Below, in pieces: positions 9,775-18,317 of a stretch of 64,000 nucleotides of DNA. Made by a program: the position numbers and the translations under genes. Every line of letters begins with the position of its first letter. Within the stretch, counting starts at the first letter, position 1. The stretch spans positions 62,001 through 126,000 of the forward strand of contig NZ_JAPMLN010000001.1 in assembly GCF_026410405.1 (NCBI RefSeq), in the 5' to 3' direction. This DNA is from Marinicella gelatinilytica (GTDB taxonomy: Bacteria > Pseudomonadota > Gammaproteobacteria > Xanthomonadales > Marinicellaceae). A model generated the notes under the pieces. It did no database searches and was not told the origin of the DNA. It saw only the letters and a list, made by a program, of their open reading frames with translations.

Positions 9775-10467
9775 TTAATTTGACAATGGCTGTAACTCTC
9801 CATGTTTTAAATGATAAGTGGATTGCATCATATTCGCCACTTGGCGATCATGGGTCACCACAATTAAAGCCGTTTGCTGTTGTTGGTTGAGCGCGATAAA
9901 TAAGTTCATAACAGCTATGGCTGTGTCTTCATCTAAATTACCAGTTGGTTCATCCGCTAAGATGCAATCAGGATTGGTCACTAAAGCCCTTGCTATTGCG
10001 GCTCGTTGCCGTTCGCCACCGGATAATTGTCCGGGCCGATGAGTGAGGCGTTCACCTAAACCCACTTGCTCAAGAATGTCAGTGGCTTTATTCCGTGCCG
10101 CGGTTTTATGTTCACGGCCTATAAGCAGAGGCATCATGACATTTTCTAAGGCGGAGAACTCAGGTAATAAATGGTGAAATTGATAAACAAATCCCAAGTG
10201 CTCATTGCGTACTATGCCACGTTTTTTTTGAGTTAATTTTGCCATGTCATGACCACAAACACTGACTTGTCCGGAAGTTGGAGTATCTAAACCGCCTAAC
10301 AGATGCAATAAAGTACTTTTACCGGAACCTGAGGCACCCATAATGGCAATGGTTTCACCAGATTGGATGCTGAGATTTAAATTTTCAAAAACCGATATTT
10401 TACGGTTTGCATCCATAAAATGTTTACTCAGGTTACGACATTCGATGACACTGTCTTTTTTATTCAT
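9775..10467 (-). CDS. lolD: Lipoprotein-releasing system ATPase LolD
   Basis: ABC ATPase that powers release of outer-membrane lipoproteins from the inner membrane to LolA. Walker A GASGSGKST, signature LSGGERQRAAIARAL, Walker B CILADEPTGNLD and switch His in VVTHDRQ are all intact. YQFHHLLPEFSALENV is the segment characteristic of LolD among MacB-type ATPases. 230 residues. Its ATG overlaps the end of the permease gene by 8 bp, so the two are coupled. Confidence 0.93.
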   Translation of the reverse strand: MNKKDSVIECRNLSKHFMDANRKISVFENLNLSIQSGETIAIMGASGSGKSTLLHLLGGLDTPTSGQVSVCGHDMAKLTQKKRGIVRNEHLGFVYQFHHLLPEFSALENVMMPLLIGREHKTAARNKATDILEQVGLGERLTHRPGQLSGGERQRAAIARALVTNPDCILADEPTGNLDEDTAIAVMNLFIALNQQQQTALIVVTHDRQVANMMQSTYHLKHGELQPLSN

Positions 10468-11704
10468 AGCGTAGGGCCTCCGCCGGCTGAACCCGTGAGG
10501 CGCGCCAGGCCGGGTATAGTGTGGCCAACACCGTTAAACTGAAGGCCACAGCCACAATAGTGACGATATCCATGGTGTGCAAGTCAGCACTTATTTCCGT
10601 CACATAATAAACATCCTTGGCTAAAAATTCAGTGTTAAACCAACTTTCCAAGGTGGCAATAATGCTATTGATATTGATGGCCATTAAAATACCGGCAATG
10701 GCACCAATGATGGTGCCGATTAAACCGAGTAGGGTGCCGGTTACCATAAAGACACCCATAACTTGGCCGCCTGACAGGCCTAAAGTACGCAAAATGGCGA
10801 CATCTGACTGTTTGTCAGTAACTAGCATGACCAACGTGGATAAGATATTAAAAGCAGCCACAGCCACAATCATAGATAAAATAATAAACATCATGGTGCG
10901 TTCAGTTTTAGTGGCCTTGAAAAAGTTAACATGTTCTTGTGTCCAATCACGAATGCGATAAAACCCTTCTAACTGAGGGCCTAATTCTCTGACTATCCGT
11001 GGTGCCTGCATTAAATCAGTGACTTTAATGCGCACACCTGCAGCGGCACCTGGAGGAATACGTAATAAAGTGGCCGCATCCTCGAGGTGAATAAGCGCCA
11101 TTTTAAAATCGTATTCATACATCCCCATTTCGAAAATTCCGGACACGGTAAAACGTTTTAGTCTTGGGGTGATGCCGACAGCTGTGGTGCGAAATTCAGG
11201 CACATACAAGGTTACTTTATCTCCGGGACCAACGCCTAAATGCGCAGCTAAATCAATTCCAATAATGATTTTAAATTCCCCCGGTTGAAGGTCCTGTAAC
11301 TGTCCATAACGTAAATTATCTTGGAACTCAGTTACTTTGATTTCATCATCAGGCAAAATTCCTTGAACAATGGCGCCTTCCGTGTTCATGCCTTGTAACA
11401 TACCTTCGGTTCGAATATAGGGTGCTGCGCCAATGACTTCAGGATGAGCGCTGACCTGGTCAATGGCTTGTTGCCAATCGTTTAAATATTCGCCCTTAAA
11501 AGCTGAAATGGTGGCATGAGAAACGCTGCTGAGCATACGATCCTGAAATTGCTTATTAAATCCATTCATAACCCCGATCACCACAATAACGGTCATGACG
11601 CCAATGGCAATGCCACCCATGGATATCAAAGAAATAAAAGAAATAAAATGGTTTTTTCTTTTGGCGCGGGTATAACGCAATCCAATAAGAAGCGGTAAAT
11701 TCAT
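10460..11704 (-). CDS. lolC: Lipoprotein-releasing system permease (LolC/LolE/LolF type)
   Basis: Inner-membrane permease of the Lol complex: one N-terminal helix (SLISMGGIAIGVMTVIVVIGVMNG, residues ~25-48), a large periplasmic domain, and three C-terminal helices (from ~270). The N-terminal LRYTRAKRKNHFISFIS is typical of LolC/E. Only one permease gene is present beside lolD, whereas the E. coli locus has lolC-lolD-lolE; it may act as a homodimer (LolF type) or pair with a LolE elsewhere. The LolC versus LolE assignment is not decidable from here. Confidence 0.88.
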   Translation of the reverse strand: MNLPLLIGLRYTRAKRKNHFISFISLISMGGIAIGVMTVIVVIGVMNGFNKQFQDRMLSSVSHATISAFKGEYLNDWQQAIDQVSAHPEVIGAAPYIRTEGMLQGMNTEGAIVQGILPDDEIKVTEFQDNLRYGQLQDLQPGEFKIIIGIDLAAHLGVGPGDKVTLYVPEFRTTAVGITPRLKRFTVSGIFEMGMYEYDFKMALIHLEDAATLLRIPPGAAAGVRIKVTDLMQAPRIVRELGPQLEGFYRIRDWTQEHVNFFKATKTERTMMFIILSMIVAVAAFNILSTLVMLVTDKQSDVAILRTLGLSGGQVMGVFMVTGTLLGLIGTIIGAIAGILMAININSIIATLESWFNTEFLAKDVYYVTEISADLHTMDIVTIVAVAFSLTVLATLYPAWRASRVQPAEALRYE

Positions 11705-11790
11705 AGTTAATTATCCGAAAGTAGCGTTATATTTTGACTGATTGTGTTTATTAACTCAACATTATTACAAAGGTCTCTTTTACTGGAATA

Positions 11791-11821
11791 AAAAAACCAC
11801 CGACGATGCGGTGGTTTTTTT
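11791..11821 (-). terminator. Rho-independent terminator after the repeat lipoprotein gene
   Basis: AAAAAACCACC and GGTGGTTTTTT form a strong A/T-flanked hairpin around gacgatgc, just downstream of the minus-strand lipoprotein gene and upstream of lolC. It should separate the two transcription units and is symmetric enough to work on both strands. Confidence 0.8.
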
Positions 11822-11838
11822 GATAAGATTTTACAAAG

Positions 11839-12318
11839 TTAGACAGAAGGATTTGGTTCTTCTTTTAATTCTTCTTCTGCTTCTTCAGCAGCTTCTTCAA
11901 CTTCGTCAGCAGCGTCTTCAGCAGCGTCTTCGGTATCATCCATCATGTCTTTGGCTTTTTCTTTGCCATCTTCGTACATTTCTTTGGTACCTTCTTTGGC
12001 ATCTTCATACATGTCTTTGCTGCCTTCTTTAGCTTTCTCATACATATCTTTTGAGCCTTCTTTGGCATCTTCGTACATATCTTTGGCACCTTCTTTACCT
12101 TCTTGGTAAAGTTCTTCGGTCTTATCGGCGGTGTCTTCAGCAGCGTCTTCAATGGCATCGGCAGCATCGCTGGCAGCTTCTTTAGTGGCGTCAGCCGCTT
12201 GATTTAATTCAGTTTTTGCTTTGTCCATGGCTGATTCGCTGTCGGAATCTTTATCGTTACAGGCCGTTAATACCAGACTTAAAAGCGCTAAAATCAGCAG
12301 AGTTGTTAGTTTTTTCAT
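11839..12318 (-). CDS. Lipoprotein with six 11-residue LEA-like repeats
   Basis: 159-residue lipoprotein of unknown function. Signal peptide with lipobox LTAC, acylated Cys20. The mature part is almost all Ala, Glu, Asp and Lys. Residues 65-130 are six consecutive 11-mers: DKTEELYQEGK, EGAKDMYEDAK, EGSKDMYEKAK, EGSKDMYEDAK, EGTKEMYEDGK, EKAKDMMDDTE; Ala/Glu-rich flanks precede and follow. This resembles the 11-mer amphipathic helices of group 3 LEA proteins and similar stress-protective bacterial proteins. Start ATG 12318 has a perfect GGAGG 7 nt upstream. The residue after Cys is Asn, and Asp at +3. Because Asp at +2 is the usual inner-membrane retention signal and is absent, outer-membrane sorting by the nearby Lol system is plausible. 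Confidence 0.8.
   Translation of the reverse strand: MKKLTTLLILALLSLVLTACNDKDSDSESAMDKAKTELNQAADATKEAASDAADAIEDAAEDTADKTEELYQEGKEGAKDMYEDAKEGSKDMYEKAKEGSKDMYEDAKEGTKEMYEDGKEKAKDMMDDTEDAAEDAADEVEEAAEEAEEELKEEPNPSV
11929..12126 (-). repeat. Six tandem 33-bp coding repeats
   Basis: Consecutive 33-bp units inside the lipoprotein gene encode the 11-residue repeats. The central units are close in DNA sequence, so slippage or unequal recombination could change copy number. Confidence 0.8.
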
Positions 12319-12448
12319 TTTTTCCTCCAAATAGAAATAATTGTGAGCACATAAGTTATGGGTTAATGCTTATAAAGTCAATAGACAATTATTTGAAAAT
12401 AGCTTTGAGATAAGCTAATCCCATATGATTTAACGTGGAATTTACATA

Positions 12449-12477
12449 TTAAACAGGCGATAATACCGCTTTATAAT
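12449..12477 (+). promoter_or_regulatory. Probable promoter of the secreted nuclease gene
   Basis: TTAAAC (12449-12454) and a perfect TATAAT (12472-12477) are 17 bp apart. The expected start near 12484 leaves only a few bases before ATG 12491, and no Shine-Dalgarno sequence is visible, so translation may be near-leaderless. Confidence 0.45.
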
Positions 12478-12490
12478 AATTATTGTTGCC

Positions 12491-14311
12491 ATGAAACTCT
12501 TGTTATTCTGTTTGTTGATATTTGTTGAGTCAACCTACGCTGCTGATTGTGATGGTACTTTTACGTCTATCGCTGTTATTCAAGGTCAACAAGATAAAAG
12601 TCCTTTACTGAACCAAAAAGTGGTTGTTAAAGCAGTGGTTACAGGCGTATTTACAGAAACCGGCGGATTAGATGGTTTTTTTGTACAATCTATGCAGCCC
12701 GATAATGATTTAAATACTTCAGAGGGTTTATTTATTTACACCGGCCGTTGGCAGCCCGATGTTACTCAGGGTGATGTGGTTGCTATTTCCGGTCGGGTAT
12801 CAGAGTTACATGACTTAACACAGCTACAAGCCATTGAAGGCATCACATTATGTGAGTCTCAGCATAATTTACCGGAACCCAAAAATATTCAGCTGCCTTT
12901 AGATGACTTTAATCTTGAGAACGTGGAGAATATGCGGGTTACAGTTACTGGTGCCATTATTACTGACATCTATCAGTACCTTAAATTTGGAGAGTTGACG
13001 GTGTCTTCTGAACGGATGTTCTCGACCACAACGTTGGTAGAACCCGGTTTGGCAGTACCACCTTTAATGGCATTCCAGCAACGTGATCAGTTGGTTATTG
13101 ATGATGGGCGCTTACAGGCTTACGCCAGACCATTTAGTGTTGGAGAGGATGGGCAAGCTTCGGTGGCAGCTGATAATCCGATTCGAACCGGTTATATGCT
13201 TGATGCTGTTGGGGTATTAAACTATGCCTTTGGCCAATATAAGTTACAGCCCACACAAGCCTTGAAAATCAGCCCGCAATCAAATTTTAGAGAACAACAA
13301 CCTGATCGTCCAAACGGTAATTTAACAGTCGCCACTTTTAACATTGAAAATTGGTTTACTGATTTTAATGATGGTTCAGACCAATGTGGGAATATTAAGG
13401 GCATGGGATGTCGTGGTGCCCGTAATGAATTAGAACAGCGACGTCAGCTGGCTAAACTGGTCACCGTGATAAACCGTTTGGATGCCGCAGCCATTGGCTT
13501 GCAAGAATTACAAAATAATCAAAATGAATCATTACAGCGATTAGTAGAAGCCTTAAATGAAACCGCTGAATTTAATAAATGGGCTTATATTAATGCCGGC
13601 CAATTAGGCCAAGACGTGATAAAAGTGGGTATTATTTATCAACCACAACTGGTCGAACCTCAAGGTGAATATGCGTTGCTAAACAGCGAATCATTACCTG
13701 AATACGAAGACCACCGAAATCGAGTGGTGTTGGCGCAGACTTTTCAACATAATAATAGTCAACAATTATTTACCTTGGCATCATTGCATCTGAAATCAAA
13801 GGGCTGTCGTGATGCTGTGGGATTAGATATGGCTCAGAAAGATGGTCAAGGGTGCTATAACCCGACTCGTTCAAAAGCCGCTCAACAAATCGTCAACTGG
13901 TTAGATACTGATCCCACAAATATGGGCGCGGAATTACGTCTGGTGGTGGGCGATTTTAATTCTTATCAAAAAGAGGATCCGATTGTTGTATTTGAGAAAG
14001 CAGGTTATGTTAATCTGGCGCAAGAGTTTTTAGGTGTTGAAAACTGGACCACCTCCTATCGTGGCAAAGTGGGCTCATTGGATTATATTATGGTCAACAA
14101 GGCCTTAGCGGAGAAAGCCTCAGGCGTGACACAATGGCACATTAATGCCGATGAGATACGTGATTTTGGCTATCGGATTTCACCGTTGGCTGAGGGGATA
14201 GCGCGTCCGGTAAGCTTTTATCAAGCATCACCGTTTTCCTCATCCGATCACGACCCGGTCATCGCCGGATTTGAATTGTCGCTGAAACCAGTCCCCAGTA
14301 ACAAAAAATAA
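12491..14311 (+). CDS. Secreted ExeM/NucH-type endonuclease
   Basis: Predicted extracellular or periplasmic DNase. Signal peptide MKLLLFCLLIFVESTYA, then an OB-fold-like region (residues ~25-150: LNQKVVVKAVVTGVFTETGGLDGFFVQ) as in YhcR/ExeM nucleases, then an endonuclease/exonuclease/phosphatase domain from ~275 with TVATFNIENWF, IGLQELQNN, LASLHLKSKGC, VVGDFNSY and the terminal SSDHDPVIAGF catalytic His. All DNase-I-like catalytic motifs are present. 606 residues without the C-terminal anchor found in some ExeM proteins. ExeM-type enzymes degrade extracellular and biofilm DNA; with comEC in the window a nutrient or uptake role is possible but only inferred. Confidence 0.85.
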   Translation: MKLLLFCLLIFVESTYAADCDGTFTSIAVIQGQQDKSPLLNQKVVVKAVVTGVFTETGGLDGFFVQSMQPDNDLNTSEGLFIYTGRWQPDVTQGDVVAISGRVSELHDLTQLQAIEGITLCESQHNLPEPKNIQLPLDDFNLENVENMRVTVTGAIITDIYQYLKFGELTVSSERMFSTTTLVEPGLAVPPLMAFQQRDQLVIDDGRLQAYARPFSVGEDGQASVAADNPIRTGYMLDAVGVLNYAFGQYKLQPTQALKISPQSNFREQQPDRPNGNLTVATFNIENWFTDFNDGSDQCGNIKGMGCRGARNELEQRRQLAKLVTVINRLDAAAIGLQELQNNQNESLQRLVEALNETAEFNKWAYINAGQLGQDVIKVGIIYQPQLVEPQGEYALLNSESLPEYEDHRNRVVLAQTFQHNNSQQLFTLASLHLKSKGCRDAVGLDMAQKDGQGCYNPTRSKAAQQIVNWLDTDPTNMGAELRLVVGDFNSYQKEDPIVVFEKAGYVNLAQEFLGVENWTTSYRGKVGSLDYIMVNKALAEKASGVTQWHINADEIRDFGYRISPLAEGIARPVSFYQASPFSSSDHDPVIAGFELSLKPVPSNKK

Positions 14312-14314
14312 TCA

Positions 14315-14344
14315 TAAAAAAGCCGCGATTGAAGCGGCTTTTTA
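14315..14344. terminator. Bidirectional terminator between nuclease and desaturase genes
   Basis: AAAAAAGCCGC-gattgaa-GCGGCTTTTT is a strong hairpin with A- and T-tracts on the two sides, between two convergent genes, so it can terminate both. Confidence 0.85.
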
Positions 14345-14366
14345 AGGGTTTTTCTTGATGTAAGGT

Positions 14367-15566
14367 TTAGACCGATTTTAATTGCAGGCGATACTGCTGC
14401 ATAGAACGGGCAAATTCTTGTAACATCTGAATGCCACTGGCTTCGGCTTTCTGGCACCATGCCTTCAGAGCCACAATCATGTCTTCCGTTGATTGACCGC
14501 TTTTATTCCAAATGGCTTGTAATTCCTGTTTGTAGCTCATCAAGATTTGGATGGTTTCGCTGCTGTTAAACTGAGAGTGTAACAGTCGGCTTTTGCGGCG
14601 TAAATAGCGGCTATCTAAAGACAAAAGTCGGCTATATTTTCGCATTTTGCGGCGCATGGCTTTTGATGCTTGACTGTACTCTTGGTTTAATTGTGGTTTG
14701 ATCACATCGTTGATGTATTTTTGTAAGACGTTATATTTGTGGGTTACTAAAGCCTTCACTGTTTCGTTGTTAATGTCTTGTGATTGACTGTCGATACATA
14801 ATTCCGGGATGGTTTTTTTGATTTCACATAAACCCAGCTTGTTCAATAACCGAATGGTGTACCAGCCGATGTCATGTTCACCTTTTTTATGGGCAAACTT
14901 ACAAGAAGCCGGGAAGGCGTGGTGGTTATTGTGCAATTCCTCACCGTAAATAAAGAAGGCGAAGCGGGTTAAGTTTTGTGAGCTGTCATCGGTTCTATAG
15001 TTGCGGTAACCCATAAAGTGTCCTAAGCCATTGATGACGCCGGCGGCAAAAAACGGAATCCATGCAACCTGAATGGCAAATACGGCCAATCCGATAATAC
15101 CGAATAAAGTCACATTGACGACAGCCAATAATAGAATACCTAAATAATGAAAGCGCGTATAAATGTTACGCTCTAACCAATCATCCGGGGTACCTTGTCC
15201 GTATTTATCCAGAGTTTCCTGGTTTTTACGTTCTTGGGTGTATAAATCCACACCATCAAACAGCACTTTTTTGATACCATGAACTTGTGGGCTGTGTGGG
15301 TCATCTTCGGTTTCACAAAAAGCATGGTGTTTTCGGTGAATGGCCACCCAGTCCTTGGTTAACATGCCGGTGGTAAACCACAACCAGAAACGATAAAAAT
15401 GTTGTAAAACAGGGTGCATTTTAATGCCACGATGCGTTTGCTCGCGATGTAAATAGAGGCTAACACCGGATAAAGTGATTTGCACAGCAATAAAAGTGAT
15501 GAGGATAATTTGCCAAGCGGATAGGTTAAGCAGACCTTTGTCTAAAAAATCGAGTAATGGGTACAT
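14367..15566 (-). CDS. Membrane fatty acid desaturase (acyl-CoA delta-9 type)
   Basis: Di-iron membrane desaturase that puts a cis double bond into saturated acyl chains and so adjusts membrane fluidity. The three histidine boxes are present: HREQTH (H40-H45), HRKHH (H77-H81) and HNNHH near residue 212, with four or so membrane segments. The spacing and the first box HREQTHRG place it with the delta-9 acyl-CoA/acyl-lipid enzymes. The C-terminal ~130 residues are soluble and rich in Arg, Lys and Gln (KAMRRKMRKYSRL), a longer tail than in minimal desaturases. Substrate chemistry (CoA versus lipid) cannot be told from sequence. It converges on the nuclease gene and diverges from the ABC operon. 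Confidence 0.88.
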   Translation of the reverse strand: MYPLLDFLDKGLLNLSAWQIILITFIAVQITLSGVSLYLHREQTHRGIKMHPVLQHFYRFWLWFTTGMLTKDWVAIHRKHHAFCETEDDPHSPQVHGIKKVLFDGVDLYTQERKNQETLDKYGQGTPDDWLERNIYTRFHYLGILLLAVVNVTLFGIIGLAVFAIQVAWIPFFAAGVINGLGHFMGYRNYRTDDSSQNLTRFAFFIYGEELHNNHHAFPASCKFAHKKGEHDIGWYTIRLLNKLGLCEIKKTIPELCIDSQSQDINNETVKALVTHKYNVLQKYINDVIKPQLNQEYSQASKAMRRKMRKYSRLLSLDSRYLRRKSRLLHSQFNSSETIQILMSYKQELQAIWNKSGQSTEDMIVALKAWCQKAEASGIQMLQEFARSMQQYRLQLKSV

Positions 15567-15643
15567 AAATTAGGGGTTTTGTTTGTTTGATAAGCTTACT
15601 ATAATGAAATCTCTATTTAATAGCCAGAGAAATTCGTTTTCAC

Positions 15644-16378
15644 ATGAATACAAGCGCCCATCAGTCATCTCTCATTCAGCTTCACAATCTGACGGTGCAG
15701 CGCCAAGGCCGTGTTTTGATTGATGAAATGAGCTTGCGTTTGCCATCTACCGGACTATGGGTGCTGTTGGGCGCCAACGGTGCCGGTAAATCGAGTTTAC
15801 TGCGGTTATTGGCGGGTGTCAGTACCGCCACCTCCGGTCAGATTGAGTTTGCTGATGGTGTAGAGATTGGTTGGATGGCGGAACCGGCACGTTTTTATCG
15901 ACAATTGACAGTGCTTGAACACCTGCGGTTACAAGCTGATTTATTGGATTTAGCGAACCCTGAACAGGCGGTGCAAAGGGTATTGGAGGAGTGGGGTTTA
16001 AACACGGTGAAAAATCAATTAACCGAACATTTATCCTTAGGCTATCGACAACGGTTATCACTGGCGGGTGCTTTACTGGCGCCGGTGAATGTGTTGTTAC
16101 TGGATGAACCGATGAATGGCATGGATCCGATGCTAATGAAACACTTTAAATCATTTTTAGCCGAGTTTAAGCAACACAATCTAGTTCTGATGGCGACACA
16201 TTTAATGGCTGAGGTCAGTAAATTAACCGATTGTGCCGTGGCGATGCACCAAGGCCAATTATTAGCCCAACACGATTTTCAACAACACGCTGTGACGGCA
16301 GTGGATTTATTACATTTTTATCAAAATAGTTTTGCAGACTGGCAAAAGATAATTACAGATGAAAAAGCAGCGATTTAG
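15644..16378 (+). CDS. ABC transporter ATPase (Gld-like system)
   Basis: ATP-binding subunit of an ABC-2 type system. Walker A GANGAGKSS (near residue 45), signature LSLGYRQRLSLAGAL, Walker B VLLLDEPMNGMDP and the switch His in MATHLM are intact. It is first in a three-gene unit, overlapping the permease gene by 20 bp. The order ATPase, ABC-2 permease, GldG-like subunit is that of the Gld/Nos-like family of ABC systems. Substrate unknown. Confidence 0.88.
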   Translation: MNTSAHQSSLIQLHNLTVQRQGRVLIDEMSLRLPSTGLWVLLGANGAGKSSLLRLLAGVSTATSGQIEFADGVEIGWMAEPARFYRQLTVLEHLRLQADLLDLANPEQAVQRVLEEWGLNTVKNQLTEHLSLGYRQRLSLAGALLAPVNVLLLDEPMNGMDPMLMKHFKSFLAEFKQHNLVLMATHLMAEVSKLTDCAVAMHQGQLLAQHDFQQHAVTAVDLLHFYQNSFADWQKIITDEKAAI

Positions 16379-17126
16379 TTTCTACCATAAAGAGCAGAAA
16401 ACCTTATGGGGCCGCAGTCGGGTGTGGTTGATATTGTCGCTTTTGGCTTTTGTGGTGAGCTGGTTGTTCTTACACATGTTAGACCGCTATATGGCGCTGC
16501 AACCTGAACTGCTTAAATTATCGGTACCACCAAACATCACCGAAGCGTTGTTATTGCCCTTAAGTCAAAATTTAATGACAGTGATGTTATTGGTGGTGGC
16601 AGTCACTGCAGGTGGCAGTGTTGCCCAGGAACGGCAAGAGGGAACCCTTGACTACTTGTGGCGAATACCGGCGAAACCGTGGTTTCACTTGCCGATTATG
16701 GCGAAGTTTAAAAGTCATTTATGGCTTACCGTGTTCCCGCTATTAATGTTGTTTGCGGTGGCTGCTTTATTGACTTTGGGTGGTGATGTCGATTGGCTCT
16801 TGGTGAGTGCCATGGGTTTGGCTTTATTACTGGGTTGCGCCTGGCTTATTGCCCTGGCTTTGTGGTTATCTTCTTTGGCCAATCAGGCTGGTTTTGCAGT
16901 GTTGTTAACACTGGTGGTTTTTATACTTATGTGGGTTATTGGCGGGCAATCTGCTTTGGATGAATATGGTATTAACTGGTTGAATTTGTTGTTGCCGGAG
17001 CAGCACCTTAATTGGCTTAGCCAGGGTAAAATAAACTTGTCTTCGTTGTTATATTTTGTTGGCGGCACGACGTTGTTTCTGTTAATGGCTCAGTTGCAAA
17101 TTAACAATTTAAAGAGGCAACGATGA
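16359..17126 (+). CDS. ABC-2 type permease (GldF-like)
   Basis: 255-residue integral membrane protein with about six hydrophobic segments, beginning after a basic N-terminus (KKQRFSFYHKEQKTLWGRSRVW). The cytoplasmic motif SVAQERQEGTLDYLWRIPAKPW resembles the E-R-E-x-G-T-L segment of ABC-2 permeases and GldF/NosY proteins. It overlaps the ATPase gene upstream and shares an ATGA overlap with the next gene, so all three should be made together. Confidence 0.82.
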   Translation: MKKQRFSFYHKEQKTLWGRSRVWLILSLLAFVVSWLFLHMLDRYMALQPELLKLSVPPNITEALLLPLSQNLMTVMLLVVAVTAGGSVAQERQEGTLDYLWRIPAKPWFHLPIMAKFKSHLWLTVFPLLMLFAVAALLTLGGDVDWLLVSAMGLALLLGCAWLIALALWLSSLANQAGFAVLLTLVVFILMWVIGGQSALDEYGINWLNLLLPEQHLNWLSQGKINLSSLLYFVGGTTLFLLMAQLQINNLKRQR

Positions 17127-18304
17127 AAGTGGCTGTTATGACAAGAATTCTGTTGGCCGTTTCGTTATTGGTTTTGGTTCTGGTAGGCGCACTTTATGGG
17201 CCGCAAATTAATTTGAAAAGTGCTTATTTTGATCATTTGGATAACACCGATGTGGAGCATTGGTTGCAACAGGTGCCTACTTTAGAGATTGAAGTTATGG
17301 CTGCTGCCGATGGTCCTGCTGCCGGTTATGTGGCTAATTTTTTGGCGCCTTTAAATGACTATTGGTCCTCATTAACGATTCGTTATACTGATCCGACTAA
17401 ATACCCCGATAAAGTCCGCGAATATGGCATCAAGGCCCGTGGAGAAATGGTTATTCATCATCAAGATAACTATTTTGTGTTATCCAGTTTATCCTATGAA
17501 ACTTTATTTAATGGATTACAGCGATTATTGAACCCGCCCGATGGATGGGTGGTGATGTTGGATGGTTTTGGTTCACAGTCTTTGAGCTCTGACAGCACAG
17601 ATGGTTTAGGCTTGTGGCTTAGTATGATTAAACAATTAAATTATTCTGTGGCGGCACTTCGGTGGCAGTCTGATATGACACTGCCGTCAGAAGTGAAGCT
17701 TATTGTGTTAGCCAATCCAACCCAGCCCATCAGTGATGAAGCGTTTCAATGGCTTCAACAACAGCTTAATCGCGGTGTTAATTTATGGTGGTTAAGCAAC
17801 CCGGAAAGTATGGCGCAACAAGCTCAACTGTCGCTGTTGTTTGATGCTTTACCGACTGATCATGCAATCCGAGAAATTCCGGCATTAAATCAATACCCCA
17901 AGCATACCATTACCCAACAATTTGATTACCCAACCACATGGCGCGGGGTGGTGCCATTTGTAAGTTCCGGAGAAACAGTTTTGATGGCTGATGACGATCA
18001 GGTATTTGCTGCGTCACAAAACATGAACCAGAGTCGGTTACTGGTTATTGGTGACAGCGATTTTATTAACAACAGTTTGCTTAGAAGTGGTGGCAATCAG
18101 GCCTTGTCTTTACGGATGCTGGATTGGCTTATGCACCATGATAATCGCATCAATATGCCTGATTTGAGTGCACAACAAACCGGTTTATTTTTAACGGCAC
18201 AGCAGGTGGTGATTATCAGTGTTGTGCTATTAATTGCTATACCCGGATTATGGTTGTTAGGTGCTTTAATGGTGATTTTTAATAACAGTCGACGACGACA
18301 ATAA
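17123..18304 (+). CDS. GldG-like ABC-associated membrane protein
   Basis: 393 residues: a signal-anchor helix (residues ~7-26, ILLAVSLLVLVLVGALYG), a large periplasmic domain, and a C-terminal helix (VVIISVVLLIAIPGLWLLGALMVIF) followed by a basic tail. This is the layout of GldG/ABC_transp_aux proteins, whose periplasmic domain resembles IFT52/GldG folds (ILVIGDSDFINNSLL near residue 310 is a typical motif). In Bacteroidota GldAFG takes part in gliding, but similar triads occur widely in non-gliding proteobacteria, so motility is not implied. Function here unknown. Confidence 0.75.
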   Translation: MKVAVMTRILLAVSLLVLVLVGALYGPQINLKSAYFDHLDNTDVEHWLQQVPTLEIEVMAAADGPAAGYVANFLAPLNDYWSSLTIRYTDPTKYPDKVREYGIKARGEMVIHHQDNYFVLSSLSYETLFNGLQRLLNPPDGWVVMLDGFGSQSLSSDSTDGLGLWLSMIKQLNYSVAALRWQSDMTLPSEVKLIVLANPTQPISDEAFQWLQQQLNRGVNLWWLSNPESMAQQAQLSLLFDALPTDHAIREIPALNQYPKHTITQQFDYPTTWRGVVPFVSSGETVLMADDDQVFAASQNMNQSRLLVIGDSDFINNSLLRSGGNQALSLRMLDWLMHHDNRINMPDLSAQQTGLFLTAQQVVIISVVLLIAIPGLWLLGALMVIFNNSRRRQ

Positions 18305-18317
18305 CAAGGTTAGTAAC

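Noticed and set aside
11742-12032. A plus-strand reading frame rich in Leu across the lipoprotein terminator
   Set aside because: It is the antisense of the 33-bp lipoprotein repeats and crosses a strong terminator; no ribosome site, low-complexity leucine runs.
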